64,000 nucleotides of DNA from Tiliqua scincoides (Eukaryota > Chordata > Lepidosauria > Squamata > Scincidae): NCBI RefSeq assembly GCF_035046505.1, contig NC_089829.1, positions 4,634,001 through 4,698,000 on the forward strand, in the 5' to 3' direction. Positions 54,276 to 64,000 of this stretch are shown one piece after another. The position numbers and the translations under genes are program-made. The notes below the pieces were generated by a model that was given only the letters and a program-made list of their open reading frames with translations, had not been told where the DNA came from and did not search any database. Numbering within the stretch: position 1 is the first letter of the stretch; every line of letters starts with the position of its first letter.

Positions 54276-55275
54276 GCTGGGACCCCTCCCAACATCACAA
54301 CAACGCTTATGTTGGCCAATGAGCTCCTTCAGCTTGAGAGGTTACATAAAACACTATTTATATAGAGGCCCTCTTGCTCCACCAGTAACGCCGTCTTCGC
54401 CCCAGTTCCGCAAATTAAAAAAGGCACCAAGAGGCTTCCACAGAGGTCACAGCTTTTCCTCAGCTGGCTTTTTATAGAGCTTCTTAGCAGCTCTGCTTGA
54501 TGCTGCAGGAGGCCAGCAGGGGTCATGTGAAAACTGCACCGAAAAGCCAACAGCAGAGACAGGAGGGGTGGAGCTGAACTCCTGTGCTGCTGGCTTGCAA
54601 GCTAAGGGTCACAAACTGCAGTGGGCATCTAGGCCTTCCTCTGCCCTGGCAGACCCCCTCTCATTATGGTCTTGTACACAAAAAGGTGCTGCTTAGCCAG
54701 AGGTAGCCGCAGAGGACAGAGAGAGCTGGAGGACTTATCTAACAGCTGGACTTATCCTAGAAGCCCACAAGGAGGACATACAAACAGCCCTCCACAATTT
54801 GTCCCTGGCACATGCTTGCCAGTGAGGTAGACTGCCACTATGAATGGAATGAGAATTTGTGGAGACTCGTTCTCCCCGATGCTTCAGTCAATGAGTGAGG
54901 AATGCTCAAACTCTCAATGGGCATCTCTAGGGCCTGCTTCCAAGACTAAGGCACAAGGTCACAAAGTCCACTTGTGCGCTTCGGCTGCCTCTGCCAGTGT
55001 GGCCAATGTTTTGATTGCACACACGAACATGCCCTTAATGGCCACACAAGTCACTGGGCAAACTTGCCAGCTTCTCTCCAAGACCTGGCAGCTCTCTCGG
55101 ACCTCCTGCTGTCCGTTCCTCTACCCTACATGAACTCTTGTCACCTTCTCTTGCACAGATACTCCCTGAACTTTTAGGCACACAAGGCATTTGAGAATGA
55201 AAATCACAGTTCACCTGCTGAACAAATAGTTTGGAGGTTGCAGGCACAATTCCTGGAAGAATTTGCACATGGCCT

Positions 55276-55352
55276 CTGCATGCTTATTTAGAAGGAAGTA
55301 CACCTGCGCTCCAGGACATACTCCCGGATAAACCTGCATCCGTTTGTAGCCT
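55276..55352. repeat. Palindromic AGTAAG-type repeat (family G)
   Basis: TGCATGCTTATTTAGAAGGA and AGTACACCTGCG with ACATACTCCCGGATAAACC form a worn copy. Confidence 0.4.
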
Positions 55353-55871
55353 TAGTGTGACCCAAACTACATATTGCATCTCAGGCAGCCCCTGAGAAAG
55401 ACACTGATGTATGCCCTAGGCACATTTCTCATCTTGCCCTGAGGACCCAGATGCTTCACTCTGAAAGAAGTTTCAAAGGCAGCACCTGAGCACTCCCTAC
55501 TGATGGTGTCTCTGCTCTAGGAGAAGTCCCAGAGCTCTGTGCTACCCACCCACCCACTGCTGACTACACCCTGATAATAAATCAGATAAATAAAATTTAA
55601 GCAAAAGAGCCTCTCAAATATGCAAACTGCCTCCCGCGCACAGGCAAACACGTGCCTAAGCATTAAGAGCAGCAATGTCAGCATTAACAGCTCACAGATG
55701 TCAGGGTGGATTTTAACAAAGCGGCTTCAAGGCAGCCCTGGAACAGCTGGCGCAAACTGGTTCCACAGTATAATTGTGCCTCGGGTCATTTTCACATCGA
55801 CTGCTTTTGAGCCCTGCGTTCGGCTGCTTTTCTGCATTCCCTCAGGACTGCTCAAAAATAGCACACTGTGC

Positions 55872-56005
55872 TGGTGGTGTAGCCATAAGGCTTTCTTTTG
55901 CTCCCCCCCCTGCCGGGAGTGGCTCAGAAGGGAGGGGACGCTTGTCCGCCCCGCTGAGCCTCCCCACCGGACTGGCTGCTCTGCACCCCTCCAGCTACGC
56001 CACTG
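55872..56005. mobile_element. hAT-type MITE family A, copy 4
   Basis: Perfect CACTGTGC duplications flank it (55864-55871 and 56006-56013). Ends are TGGTGGTGTAGCC and CCAGCTACGCCACTG. It is the shortest complete copy at 134 bp. Confidence 0.82.
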
Positions 56006-56510
56006 CACTGTGCCCAGAGGAACCAGAATTCCTACAGAGCAACTTCACATTCCCAGTACCAAGAAAGAGTGGTAGAAAGAAGACTATTTGCAGAAGGAAA
56101 ATAAGGCACTGAAAGCCCAATTCCATTTAATCTACAGCAGGGACATGCGATGGGTGGGGAGGCAGGTGTGGTAGAGCCCCCCCTACTGGAGTCCTTCAAA
56201 AAGCGACGCAGCTGTGTGAGGTGCTCAAGCCCTCACAAGCTGGAACGCGTGGGTTGTGAGTGCTTGAGTACGTCACACCGCGGGGGTGCTTTTCAGGGGG
56301 CTCCAGTGGGGAGGCTCTGCCTCACCTGCCTCCCCACCCACCTCACGCCCCTTATCTACAGAGGAGAGATTCCACACAAAATGATAAAGCAAAGCCCATG
56401 TTTGAAAAGCTTGGAAAGAGACCATGTGGTGCAGGGGCCAGAGGAGGGCATCAATGACTCAAGGAAGAGAGAAAGGGAGAAGGTGGAACTCTGGCTCATC
56501 ACTTCTCTTG

Positions 56511-56584
56511 CACCTCCGAATTGCACAGATCCAACACACACACACACACACCTCCGAATTGCACAGATCCAACACACACACAAA
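56511..56584 (+). repeat. 38-bp tandem duplication with CA tracts
   Basis: CACCTCCGAATTGCACAGAT begins at 56511 and again at 56549, each copy followed by CCAACACACA and a CA tract. The copies look identical outside the CA tract, so the duplication is recent. Confidence 0.9.
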
Positions 56585-56634
56585 GTATTGCATGACTGTA
56601 TAAATATATGGTGTGGCCACATTTGAACACATAT

Positions 56635-56815
56635 GCAGCTGCTTCCTGCTGTGTCAGATAATTGCTCAGAATTGTCAAACATAGACTGGCAGAAGCTCTT
56701 CAAAATTTCAGATGGGAATCTTCCCCATCTCCACCTGGAGATGCTGCCAGGGATTGAACCCCGGACCTTCTGCATGCAAAGCAGCAGTTCTACCACTGAG
56801 CTATATATCCTGTAG
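56635..56815 (-). mobile_element. tRNA-derived SINE (type 2), well preserved
   Basis: On the minus strand it reads TAGCTCAGTGGTAGAACTGC (A-box), CTTTGCATGCAGAAGGTCCG and GGGTTCAATCCCTGGCAGC (B-box), then CATCTCCAGGTGGAG. It ends near the CTGACACAGCAGGAAGCAGC tip. Confidence 0.78.
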
Positions 56816-58085
56816 CAAATACTATGTTCAGTTCTGGTTGCCCCCCCCCCACTCCGCAAAAAGATATAGCAGGCAGGAAAGTGTGTGGAGAGTAGGTAAC
56901 CAAACCAAGAAGGGGGTTGGGGCAGCTCTCCTAATAGGAAAGGCAAAAATGTTTGGGACTTTTAAAAGTGTTTTGAAACAGGGAGGGCGATGATGAGATC
57001 AAGATTTAGTTGTGCATGGACAGAGTGAAGTTATCCTCCCTGAGAAAACAAGAAATCAGAGTTGGCCAGTTACACTGACTCGAAGTAGGTTCAAATGGAA
57101 CAACTGCAGCAATATATTCATCAGTTAAATTGAAATGTGGGGTTCATGCAACAGCTACAGGCTTAGAGCGCTTTCAAAGGGAATTAGACAAAAGGCCTGA
57201 GGAGGCTCGATTTACCAGCTTGTAGTCGCTGGGACAGCTAGCCTGAGTCACCATGTTCCGGAACAGTGTGCCTGTTTAGGAGCACTGACCACGGTTGCTG
57301 GGGTCAAGAGAAAGCCAGGGCCATTTGCCTTCCTGCCGTGCTTGGATACTGCATGGAAGTTCTGGGTTGCTTCCCAGATCAAAACAGGAGGCGGGGACTG
57401 GGTGATCCAAGCTGGAAGGGTCTGTTCTTAAGAAAGTCTCAGCCAGCAAGAAACTGGTTCTGGCATTGCAAGGATGCTTGTGGAATCTGACGTCTGAAGG
57501 GCTGGGTACAATGACACTTTCCATAAAACAATAAACATACGAGGAAAGCATTGACCACCGGCTCGATTAATGTTTAAGCTCTACCGGGTTATGTCGAACC
57601 TTTAGCCCTCATTGCTCCCTCTTCCCTGCACCCTAGCCTTGCAAAATCTGGCCTTTTTCATGCTGCCTCATCTGCCGACAGCAATTTGGGATTGGAAGAA
57701 TGAACATCAGCAGATCAAACACCTGGCCCAGCACTCTGCTGTCAGTGCCAGAAACTTAAAAGCAATTTGTTCCGCTTGAAGCCTGCACCATCTGCTTACA
57801 GAACTCATTGCCACAAGATGCAGCGACTCACAGTGCCCACTCGTTTAGATGGCATTAAAAAATTGACAAACCAACTGAGAATAAGTCTATCTTTGGCAGT
57901 GAAATGGAACCTCCAGCTGAGAAATAGTCTACCCCAAAATACTAGATACCGGGAAGCATGCAACAAGTAACAGCTGAGGCCTTTATGCCCTGCTTGGGGG
58001 CTTCATCAGAAGATTAGGCAGGCCTCTGGTACTAACAAGAGGCTGGACTGCATGGCCCTTTCAGATAATACAGCAGAACAATTCT
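56816..58085 (+). mobile_element. Degenerate CR1-type LINE fragments
   Basis: TATGTTCAGTTCTGGTTGCC (VQFWLP-like) at 56822, a KVLKQ-like tail before 57000, an ELIATRC-like block near 57800 and a GCTGGACTGCATGGCCC tail near 58035 follow the order of a CR1 3' end. All are old and broken. Confidence 0.4.
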
Positions 58086-59104
58086 TACTAGCTGTAAGAG
58101 TTGGGAATGCAGAGTTCAAGTACAGAGGCAATATCTTTCTAAATACTGGGCGTTGGGGACAAACAGAAAAGTTATAACCTTTCTGCTTTGCTTGCCAGCT
58201 TCCTTACTTAAATTTTATAGGGGGGAAAAAGCAGTACTCTCAGGAACTTTGCACAAGAAGCACTGTTCTCAGCTTGGTAAATAAGAAACCTTATTACTCC
58301 AAGGGCACATTCCTAGTCGCCTGCCCTGTTGAACTAGAAAATCCCAGGAGCTTGGTTGCCTAAACCTTTCATCCCAGCTGGTCCTAGAGGCCTAACACAT
58401 TTTTTTACCTGCCTGGTTTCTATGCATAAGGAGCAAATGAGAGAATCCCAAGGATGGACCTTATTCTAAGCATCTGTTTACAGCCCCACATCCTCAGCTT
58501 ATTCCACATGAAAAGAGACTATGGTGCATCACAAACACAAAGCAAGCAAACTGAGGAAGGGAAAAAGACAGAGTTTTGCCAAACAATAGCATTAGGTGAC
58601 TCATGTAAGTGAGCCACGCTGCGTATGGCAGATTTTAAAACAAGAGGCAGAATTTAATTTTGGAGGCATGGACGTTCAACCCCAAAACTCCTCTTCAAAA
58701 TGTTGGTTGTGAGGAACACACTATTTTCCTGAAAAGTCTGTGCTAACAACTGCAGCCTGCAATATAAAATGTACGCATGTCCTGCCCAACAGGCACCACA
58801 AGGCGAAAGTGCTTCTATTGGTCGCCAGATCATTCCGGGACTGGCTGACTGACGTAATGGAGAAGAGGAAATGAGAAGCCCTTAAGCTAATGAAGTTCTT
58901 ATTTTCATCCAGGATTCCAGTACAGGCCAACAAGAAGCTGAGCAAGTGTAACGCAATGATTCAGCTGGCAGGGCGGGGAAGAGAGAGGAAGGGTGGCAAG
59001 AACACACCCCCAGCAAAGAAGCAGTTTCTCATCTTTCATATGTTAAGTCTGCAATTGGAAAAAGGTTGCCCAGACTGTAAGCTCTACTGAGCTCAACGGG
59101 ACAT

Positions 59105-59215
59105 ACAGTACTTGTGAGTAAACAGCAGAGTAAACCTACGCACGCTTGCTCAGAAGGAAGCCCCACTATGCTCCATGGAGCTTACATTCAAGTAAACATA
59201 CAGAGATGCACTGCT
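59105..59215. repeat. Palindromic AGTAAG-type repeat (family G)
   Basis: GTGAGTAAACAGCAG, GCTCAGAAGGAAGCCCCAC and CAAGTAAACATACAGAG suggest one or two overlapping worn copies. Confidence 0.4.
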
Positions 59216-59401
59216 TGAAATGTCTTGGCCTTACTTTTGAAGTCCTCCAGGGCCTCCCACTTGCCGCTTCGCTCTCATCTCCCAACCCCACCGTTTTTGG
59301 GGCTCTGAGAATCTCAGCTGCCCAGAGCTCTCTTACTATCTTAGAACAGCTACCTTTTCCGTGGAGCTCCTGCCCCACGCCTCAGACCTTTTCCCCTACA
59401 G

Positions 59402-59866
59402 CAGGGGTGTCCAAAGTTTTTGGCAGGAGGGCCACATCATCTCTCTGACACTGTGTCGGGGGCCATGGGAAAAAAAGAATTAATTTACATTTAAAATTTG
59501 AATAAATTTGCATAAGTTTACATAAATGAATATATTAAAGATGAACTTATATGAATGAATGAAGGTCTTGCAATAGCTCAAGGCCTATAAAAGGCCTTGC
59601 ACAAAGCACGGCTGGCCTTTCCTTTGCTGCCACTACTGCTTCACAGACATGAAACAGCAAGCAGTGGAGGGAGCCCTCATCCCACAGATCACGCGAGAGG
59701 TCAAACAGTCACCCTCATGCTGAGAGCAGTTGCGTCGGGCCAGTGCAGGCTCTAGCAAATCTCCAGAGGGCCAGAGGCTCATTGGAGACTGGGGACTCCC
59801 TGAGGGCCGCATTGAGAAGCCTCGAGGGCCGCATGTGGCCCCAGAGCCGGGGTTTGGGCACCCATG
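59402..59866 (-). mobile_element. hAT-type MITE family D, copy 2
   Basis: Perfect CCCTACAG duplications flank it (59394-59401 and 59867-59874). Ends are CAGGGGTGTCCAAAG and TTTGGGCACCCATG. The body is the reverse of 25262-25711, with a central GACCTTTTATAGGCCTTG-like segment. Confidence 0.84.
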
Positions 59867-60214
59867 CCCTACAGTAACAGTGCTCAAATGCGTGTGACAG
59901 GCATAAATGCACAGACTTGGTTCCCTTCTCCTTCCTCTGCTATCTCCCTTGCACGGATATCTAAATTGTAAGCCCCTTGGGGAACGGGCAGAGACCTGCC
60001 CTCTGCCTCTGTCAAACTCCATGCATGCAGAGGGTGCTGTGTGAATTAAAGTTGATTTTCAGAAAGGAACCACTTAAAGATAGACCATTACAGGACAGAA
60101 TCCAGGAGGAGAAGTCACTGCATTTTTTTTAAACACACCCAAAAGTCCACCAGTGTCTGACTGTCTGCAATCGCCCCTGGAGAAGACACCCACTTTTAAA
60201 AAGCACACATTTCA

Positions 60215-60405
60215 TCAAGTTTTTGAGGGAAGGGACCCTAGATCAGTGGGAGAGCCTCTGCTTTCCATGCAGGTGGTCCCAACAGCAGCATCTCCAGGTA
60301 GCACAGGGAAAAATTCATGTCCAAAACCTTGGAGAGATGCTACCAGTCAGTGCCCACAGTACAGTACAAGATGCTGCCAGTCAGTGTCAAGAATACTCAG
60401 CGCCC
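60215..60405 (+). mobile_element. tRNA-derived SINE (type 2)
   Basis: CTAGATCAGTGGGAGAGCC (A-box region), TTTCCATGCAGGTGGTCCC, CAGCATCTCCAGGTAGCAC and GATGCTACCAGTCAGTGCC. The 3' part abuts the LINE fragment that follows. Confidence 0.62.
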
Positions 60406-61010
60406 TTCAGACCAGGGTGGATGCCATCAGGGCCCGGTGACTTATTGATCTTTAATTTATCAATGAGGTCTGAAACATCTTTTTTAACCTCTATCTGACT
60501 TAATTCCTTGGTCAGGAGGGGCTGTTCGGGCAGCGGTATCTGCCCGAGGTCTTCTGCCATGAAGACAGATGCAAAGAACTCATTCAATTTCTCTGCCATC
60601 TCTAAGTCTCCTTTGATTTCCCCTTTCCCTCCCTCACCATCCAGAGGGCCAACCGCTTCTCTGGCGGGTTTCCTGCTTCTAACATATTTGAAGAAGCTTT
60701 TATTATTCCCCTTAATGTTGCTGTTCATGCGTTCCTCATAGTCTCTCCTGGCCTCCCGTATCACCTTCTTACATTTCTTTTGCCAGAGTTTATGTTCCTT
60801 TTTATTCTCCTCATTAGGGCAGGACTTCCATTTACGGAAGGAAGCTTCCTTGCCCTTTGCCTCTAACTTGGCTGGTTAGCCATGCGGGCACCTCCTGGAC
60901 TTAGTCAAGCCCTTCTTCCTTTGCAGTATACACTCCCGCTGGGCCTCTATTACTGTTGATTTGAGCAATCTCCATGCTCTCTGTAGAGACTGGACTCTTT
61001 TTACCTCCTT
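60385..61010 (-). mobile_element. CR1-type LINE, linker and start of reverse transcriptase
   Basis: On the minus strand the frame 60764-60387 reads YEERMNSNIKGNNKSFFKYV, then LNEFFASVF and NKSPGPDGIHP, the block that opens the reverse transcriptase domain in CR1/L2-like elements. Upstream, WQKKCKKVIREARRDYE fits the linker. The catalytic YADD region is absent. Confidence 0.75.
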
Positions 61011-61805
61011 CTAACCAGCCTCCTCATTTGTTTCCTAATTTGTTTTGCCAAATGCCATGCCATCAGGAATGCTACCTGAACAAAATAGTCAGTCACCTTT
61101 GCACAACAAAGGCCAATATTGGCTGCTATGCAAAGTAGACACACTGGGAAACAAGTATGACTACATCCAGCTGAGTTAACTTCCCAAGTCAAGGAGCCTA
61201 GGTTCAAAGCCTGCCTCTCTCATCACTACAAGTCTGACACACGCTAGGGCACCCTATGTGTCACAGCAGAGAAGTCTCCCCCTGCTCTGCGGAAGCCAGT
61301 CATGATGCAACACTGGGAAGAGGTGTCCTTATGTCCCCCTGCTCAGGAACCAGTGCAAAGTGGAGAAGACAGCATGGAAAAACAGTTTAAAATGCAGTCT
61401 TAAAAAGAAAAAGATGATGACACAGGGAGGCAGGGCGCCAAGGGCAGCTGGCCAGGGGTGAGGAAGCAAGAGAAGCTTACTTTGTGCCAGCTTCCAGAAG
61501 GGCAGTCAATTTAGTCTGTTGCCACAAAAGACAAAGAGCTCTGTTGAATCTGGAAGACTAACACACAAACATGCTCAGGACCTGAACAGCATGACCCAAA
61601 GGGACAGTTTGGCAACTCCCCCCCCCCCATCTATTTATAACAGCAGAAAAGGAAGCTTGATTCCCTAAAGGCGTAAGACAGCAAAGGGAACGGAACCGGA
61701 CATTTAAAAAATAACATGAACAAAACCACACACGTAACACAATAAGGCTCAATTTTCACTTTCAATTTCACAATTCAATATTCAGAAATGACTCCAGCAC
61801 ACTAT

Positions 61806-62180
61806 AGCAGAGGTGCCCAAACCCCGGCTCTGAGGCCACTTGTGGCCCTCGAGGACTCCCAAACCAGCCCGCAGGGAGCCCCCAGTATCCAATGAGTCTC
61901 TGGCCTTCCGGAGACTTGCTGGAGCCCACACTGGCCTGACACAGCTGCTCTCAGCATGATGGCCAACGTGAGCTATGGGATGAGGGCTCCTCCTTTGCTT
62001 GCTGTTTCATGTCTGTGATGCAGTAGCGGCAGCAAAGGAAAGGCCGGCCTTGCTTTGTGCAAGACCTTTTATAGGCCTTGAGCTATTGCAAGACCTTCAT
62101 TCATTCATATAAGTTCCATCTCTAATATACTCATTTATGTAAATTTATTCAAATTTGAAATATAAATTAATTCTTTTAAT
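61806..62180 (+). mobile_element. hAT-type MITE family D, truncated copy 3
   Basis: GCAGAGGTGCCCAAACCCCG starts it, and the body follows 25262-25680 closely to TTGAAATATAAATTAATTC. The right end is missing and the sequence passes into a truncated family B element. Confidence 0.72.
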
Positions 62181-62189
62181 GAATGAGTA

Positions 62190-62521
62190 GGTGAGTAGCA
62201 AGCCAATTTCAGGTGGGTCCCCATTCATTTCAATATTTTATTTTTACTATGTTAGATTTGATGCTCCCATGGTATGTGACTGCATTTGGGGAAATGTGAG
62301 AGATCTGTACTTATAACAGGCTACTATGTATATGCCTTTAACATGATAGTCAATGGGACTTATTCCTGGGTAAGTGTGAGTAAGGTTGCAGCCTAGGATT
62401 GTTTTAAAAAAAATTCCTGCTTGATGATGTCACTTCCAGTCATGACATCACTTCTGGTGGGTCCTGACAGATTCTCATTCTAAAAAGTGAGTCCTGGTGC
62501 AAAAAGTTTGAGAACCACTGG
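62190..62521 (+). mobile_element. hAT-type MITE family B, truncated copy 4
   Basis: AGCAAGCCAATTTCAGGTGG to GTTTGAGAACCACTG matches 33820-34147. The first 30 or so bases, including the left terminus, are missing. Confidence 0.72.
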
Positions 62522-63029
62522 CCTAGTGTGCTTTCAGAACTCTACATGACTCTCCAAAACTACATCAAGCAGACCAGGTATGTCAGAGGACTAAAGGTCC
62601 CCACCCCACATGTGGGGTGTGTGTCTGCATCCACAAAATCAGTGAAGGTTATTCCAAATCAACCAGACCATGCTTGGGGGGGGGAGTGCATGCTACACAG
62701 ATAAACATGAATCCTGCACACCCTGTTCAATTTCCACATAGGAAACACCTCTATGCACCACCCTGTTCGAGGAAGCAGGGGAGTTGGCAATTTGGCAACT
62801 TAAAGAGAAGCCAGGTGTGCCATTTAGGTTTCCTCCCCTTAAAACCACCCTCCCAACTAAAGGCAAAATGTATTTCGCAAGCTTTCCCGCATTTGCTCAG
62901 TTCACCCCATTTTAGAGATAAGGAAACTGAGGCTGGGAGGGGAAGGGGGCAATTCGCCCAAAGCCACAGAGGGGGTTGGAACCTAAAGTCCAATCTCTCA
63001 GGGGAAAGATGGTGAATAGACGTACCAAA

Positions 63030-63110
63030 GCAGTCTTACTGCATCAGGCCACAAGACAATCTAGTCCAGCATCCTGTTTCCAACAGAGGACAGCCAAATG
63101 CAAGTGGGAA
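63030..63110 (-). repeat. Reverse LINE 3' tail-like segment
   Basis: ACTGCATCAGGCCACAAGAC, AATCTAGTCCAGCATCCTGT and TTCCAACAGAGGACAGCCAA resemble the reverse of a CR1-type tail. A relative lies at 51245-51310. Confidence 0.4.
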
Positions 63111-63736
63111 AGTGAAAATCCTGTCTCTGTCTGTCCCCAATGTTTGGTTTTCAGAGACAGCCTCTCTCTCAATATGGAGGTTCCATTTAGAAATCAAGAC
63201 TAACATCAATCAACAGACAAACCCACAATGAATTAGCCTAATCTCTTAAGAGACCACTTCCTGTAAAATGAAGCAAATGATTGGTCTACTATACTGGGCT
63301 GTTGTAAGAATTACTGTCAATACTAAGAAATATTAGCATCCGTGGTGGTAAATTCCTGGGTGAATGAGGTGCTTCCTTTTTATCCGCCCTGAGAAAACAG
63401 TGAAACCTCAGATGAGCCCTACTGTGTTAAGACAAAGCCACAGCAAGCTCAACTGCCTGCCTGTGACAGCAGCGACCCAGACATCTCTTGGAAGGCATGA
63501 GGGAGACAACCTTCCTCTGTCTGTCCTTGGCACATGATACTTGGAGATAGACTGCTCCTGTCCAAGGAGGGGTTCCGTTTTGCATTCACTTAAATGAATG
63601 GGTAAAGGAATAAAAGAAAGCAGAGGAGATGCATGGAGAGCAGGTGATGAGCTAAAAGAGAGGGTGAAAGGAGAAGAAACCAACAGGGGAGGAGGAGAAA
63701 AAGATTGGGATTCATGGAGAACAGGGAGGGAAGGAG

Positions 63737-63946
63737 CGGTAGCGTAGCTGGAGGGGGGCAAAACAGCCAGTCTGGCAGGGAGTGGCCAAGCGACCTCTCC
63801 CTTTGGAGCCATTCCCGGCGGGGGAGCAAAATGGAGCTGTATGGCTCTGTTTTGCTCCCCCCCCCCCCGCCGGGAATGGCTCCAAAGGGAGGGGCCACTT
63901 GCCCCTCCCAGACTAGCTGCTCTGTCCCCCTCCAGCTATGCCACCA
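63737..63946. mobile_element. hAT-type MITE family A, copy 5, near-perfect palindrome
   Basis: Perfect GGAAGGAG duplications flank it (63729-63736 and 63947-63954). The two arms of about 100 bp are inverted copies (GGAGCCATTCCCGGCGGGGG against CCGCCGGGAATGGCTCC), so the element could fold into one long hairpin. Confidence 0.85.
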
Positions 63947-64000
63947 GGAAGGAGGACCACCTGCAGGACCCTTCAGGAGGCTGAAAGGACCAAGAAGGAA

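Larger units (their letters stand above)
49982..64000 (-). other. SLC25A33 intron 1 (partial), repeat-filled
   Basis: No exon-like conserved reading was found upstream of exon 2 up to the window end. The expected first exon (start codon and about 18 codons ending FAGG, in a CpG island) was looked for by eye and not seen. The stretch holds CR1 fragments, SINEs and hAT-type MITEs listed separately, with ordinary unique sequence between them (for example 52500-54090, 58100-59060 and 62530-63000, where I recognise nothing). Confidence 0.65.

Noticed and set aside
56635-56815. Possible tRNA gene from clear A-box and B-box
   Set aside because: No full cloverleaf follows, and the body continues into the shared SINE 3' half found at many other sites, so it is a SINE promoter.
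56356-56946. Minus-strand 196-codon open frame
   Set aside because: It spans a CA-repeat duplication and a type 2 SINE, so it is chance coding.
1-64000. Endogenous retrovirus, LTR element or Polinton
   Set aside because: No paired long terminal repeats and no gag, pol, capsid or envelope-like frames were recognised. All reverse-transcriptase-like readings belong to LINEs.
1-64000. CRISPR array or bacterial operon
   Set aside because: No regularly spaced direct repeats, and the coding content is split by introns with vertebrate orthologues.

Overview
The window is vertebrate nuclear DNA, most likely from a squamate reptile and probably a lizard. The evidence is two intact intron-split genes with vertebrate orthologues, and a repeat load of CR1-type LINEs, tRNA-derived SINEs, and many short hAT-like and Harbinger-like DNA elements of the kind usual in squamates. 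The squamate call is inference from repeat types, not a database match. I see no bacterial genes, CRISPR array, rRNA, genuine tRNA gene, endogenous retrovirus or LTR element.

Layout. Both genes are on the minus strand, so transcription runs from high to low coordinates. Positions 1-2137 lie past the 3' end of TMEM201 and are mostly CR1 LINE debris. TMEM201 (Samp1/NET5, an inner nuclear membrane protein) fills 2138-39798. Eleven coding exons join with consistent phases into a 673-residue protein, and a 3' UTR of about 3 kb ends at a canonical AATAAA. A CpG-rich promoter follows at about 39800-40620, with GC boxes, CCAAT boxes and two CGCG palindromes. After about 1.7 kb of intergenic repeats comes SLC25A33 (mitochondrial pyrimidine nucleotide carrier, PNC1). 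Its coding exons 2-7 lie at 42320-49981. The first coding exon (about 18 codons) was not found, so 49982-64000 is read as part of intron 1. As I recall the human map, the order SLC25A33 - TMEM201, head to tail, matches human 1p36. The two genes are not known to share a pathway.

Repeats. The clearest extra structure is a set of short non-autonomous DNA elements with hAT hallmarks: terminal inverted repeats starting CAG and 8-bp target-site duplications that can be read directly. I sort them into four families (A-D) plus one single element with an internal duplication. Three of the families are spread over both genes' introns and flanks. A palindromic family of about 180 bp with TNA-type flanks looks like PIF/Harbinger. 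Two copies of a LINE whose 3' end encodes a C-terminal zinc knuckle carry target duplications of 9 and 11 bp. No transposase gene was found.

I see no evidence of a new multi-gene system. The best leads are the MITE families, one of which sits in the TMEM201 3' UTR, the paired CGCG palindromes upstream of TMEM201, and RFX X-box palindromes inside an intronic repeat.
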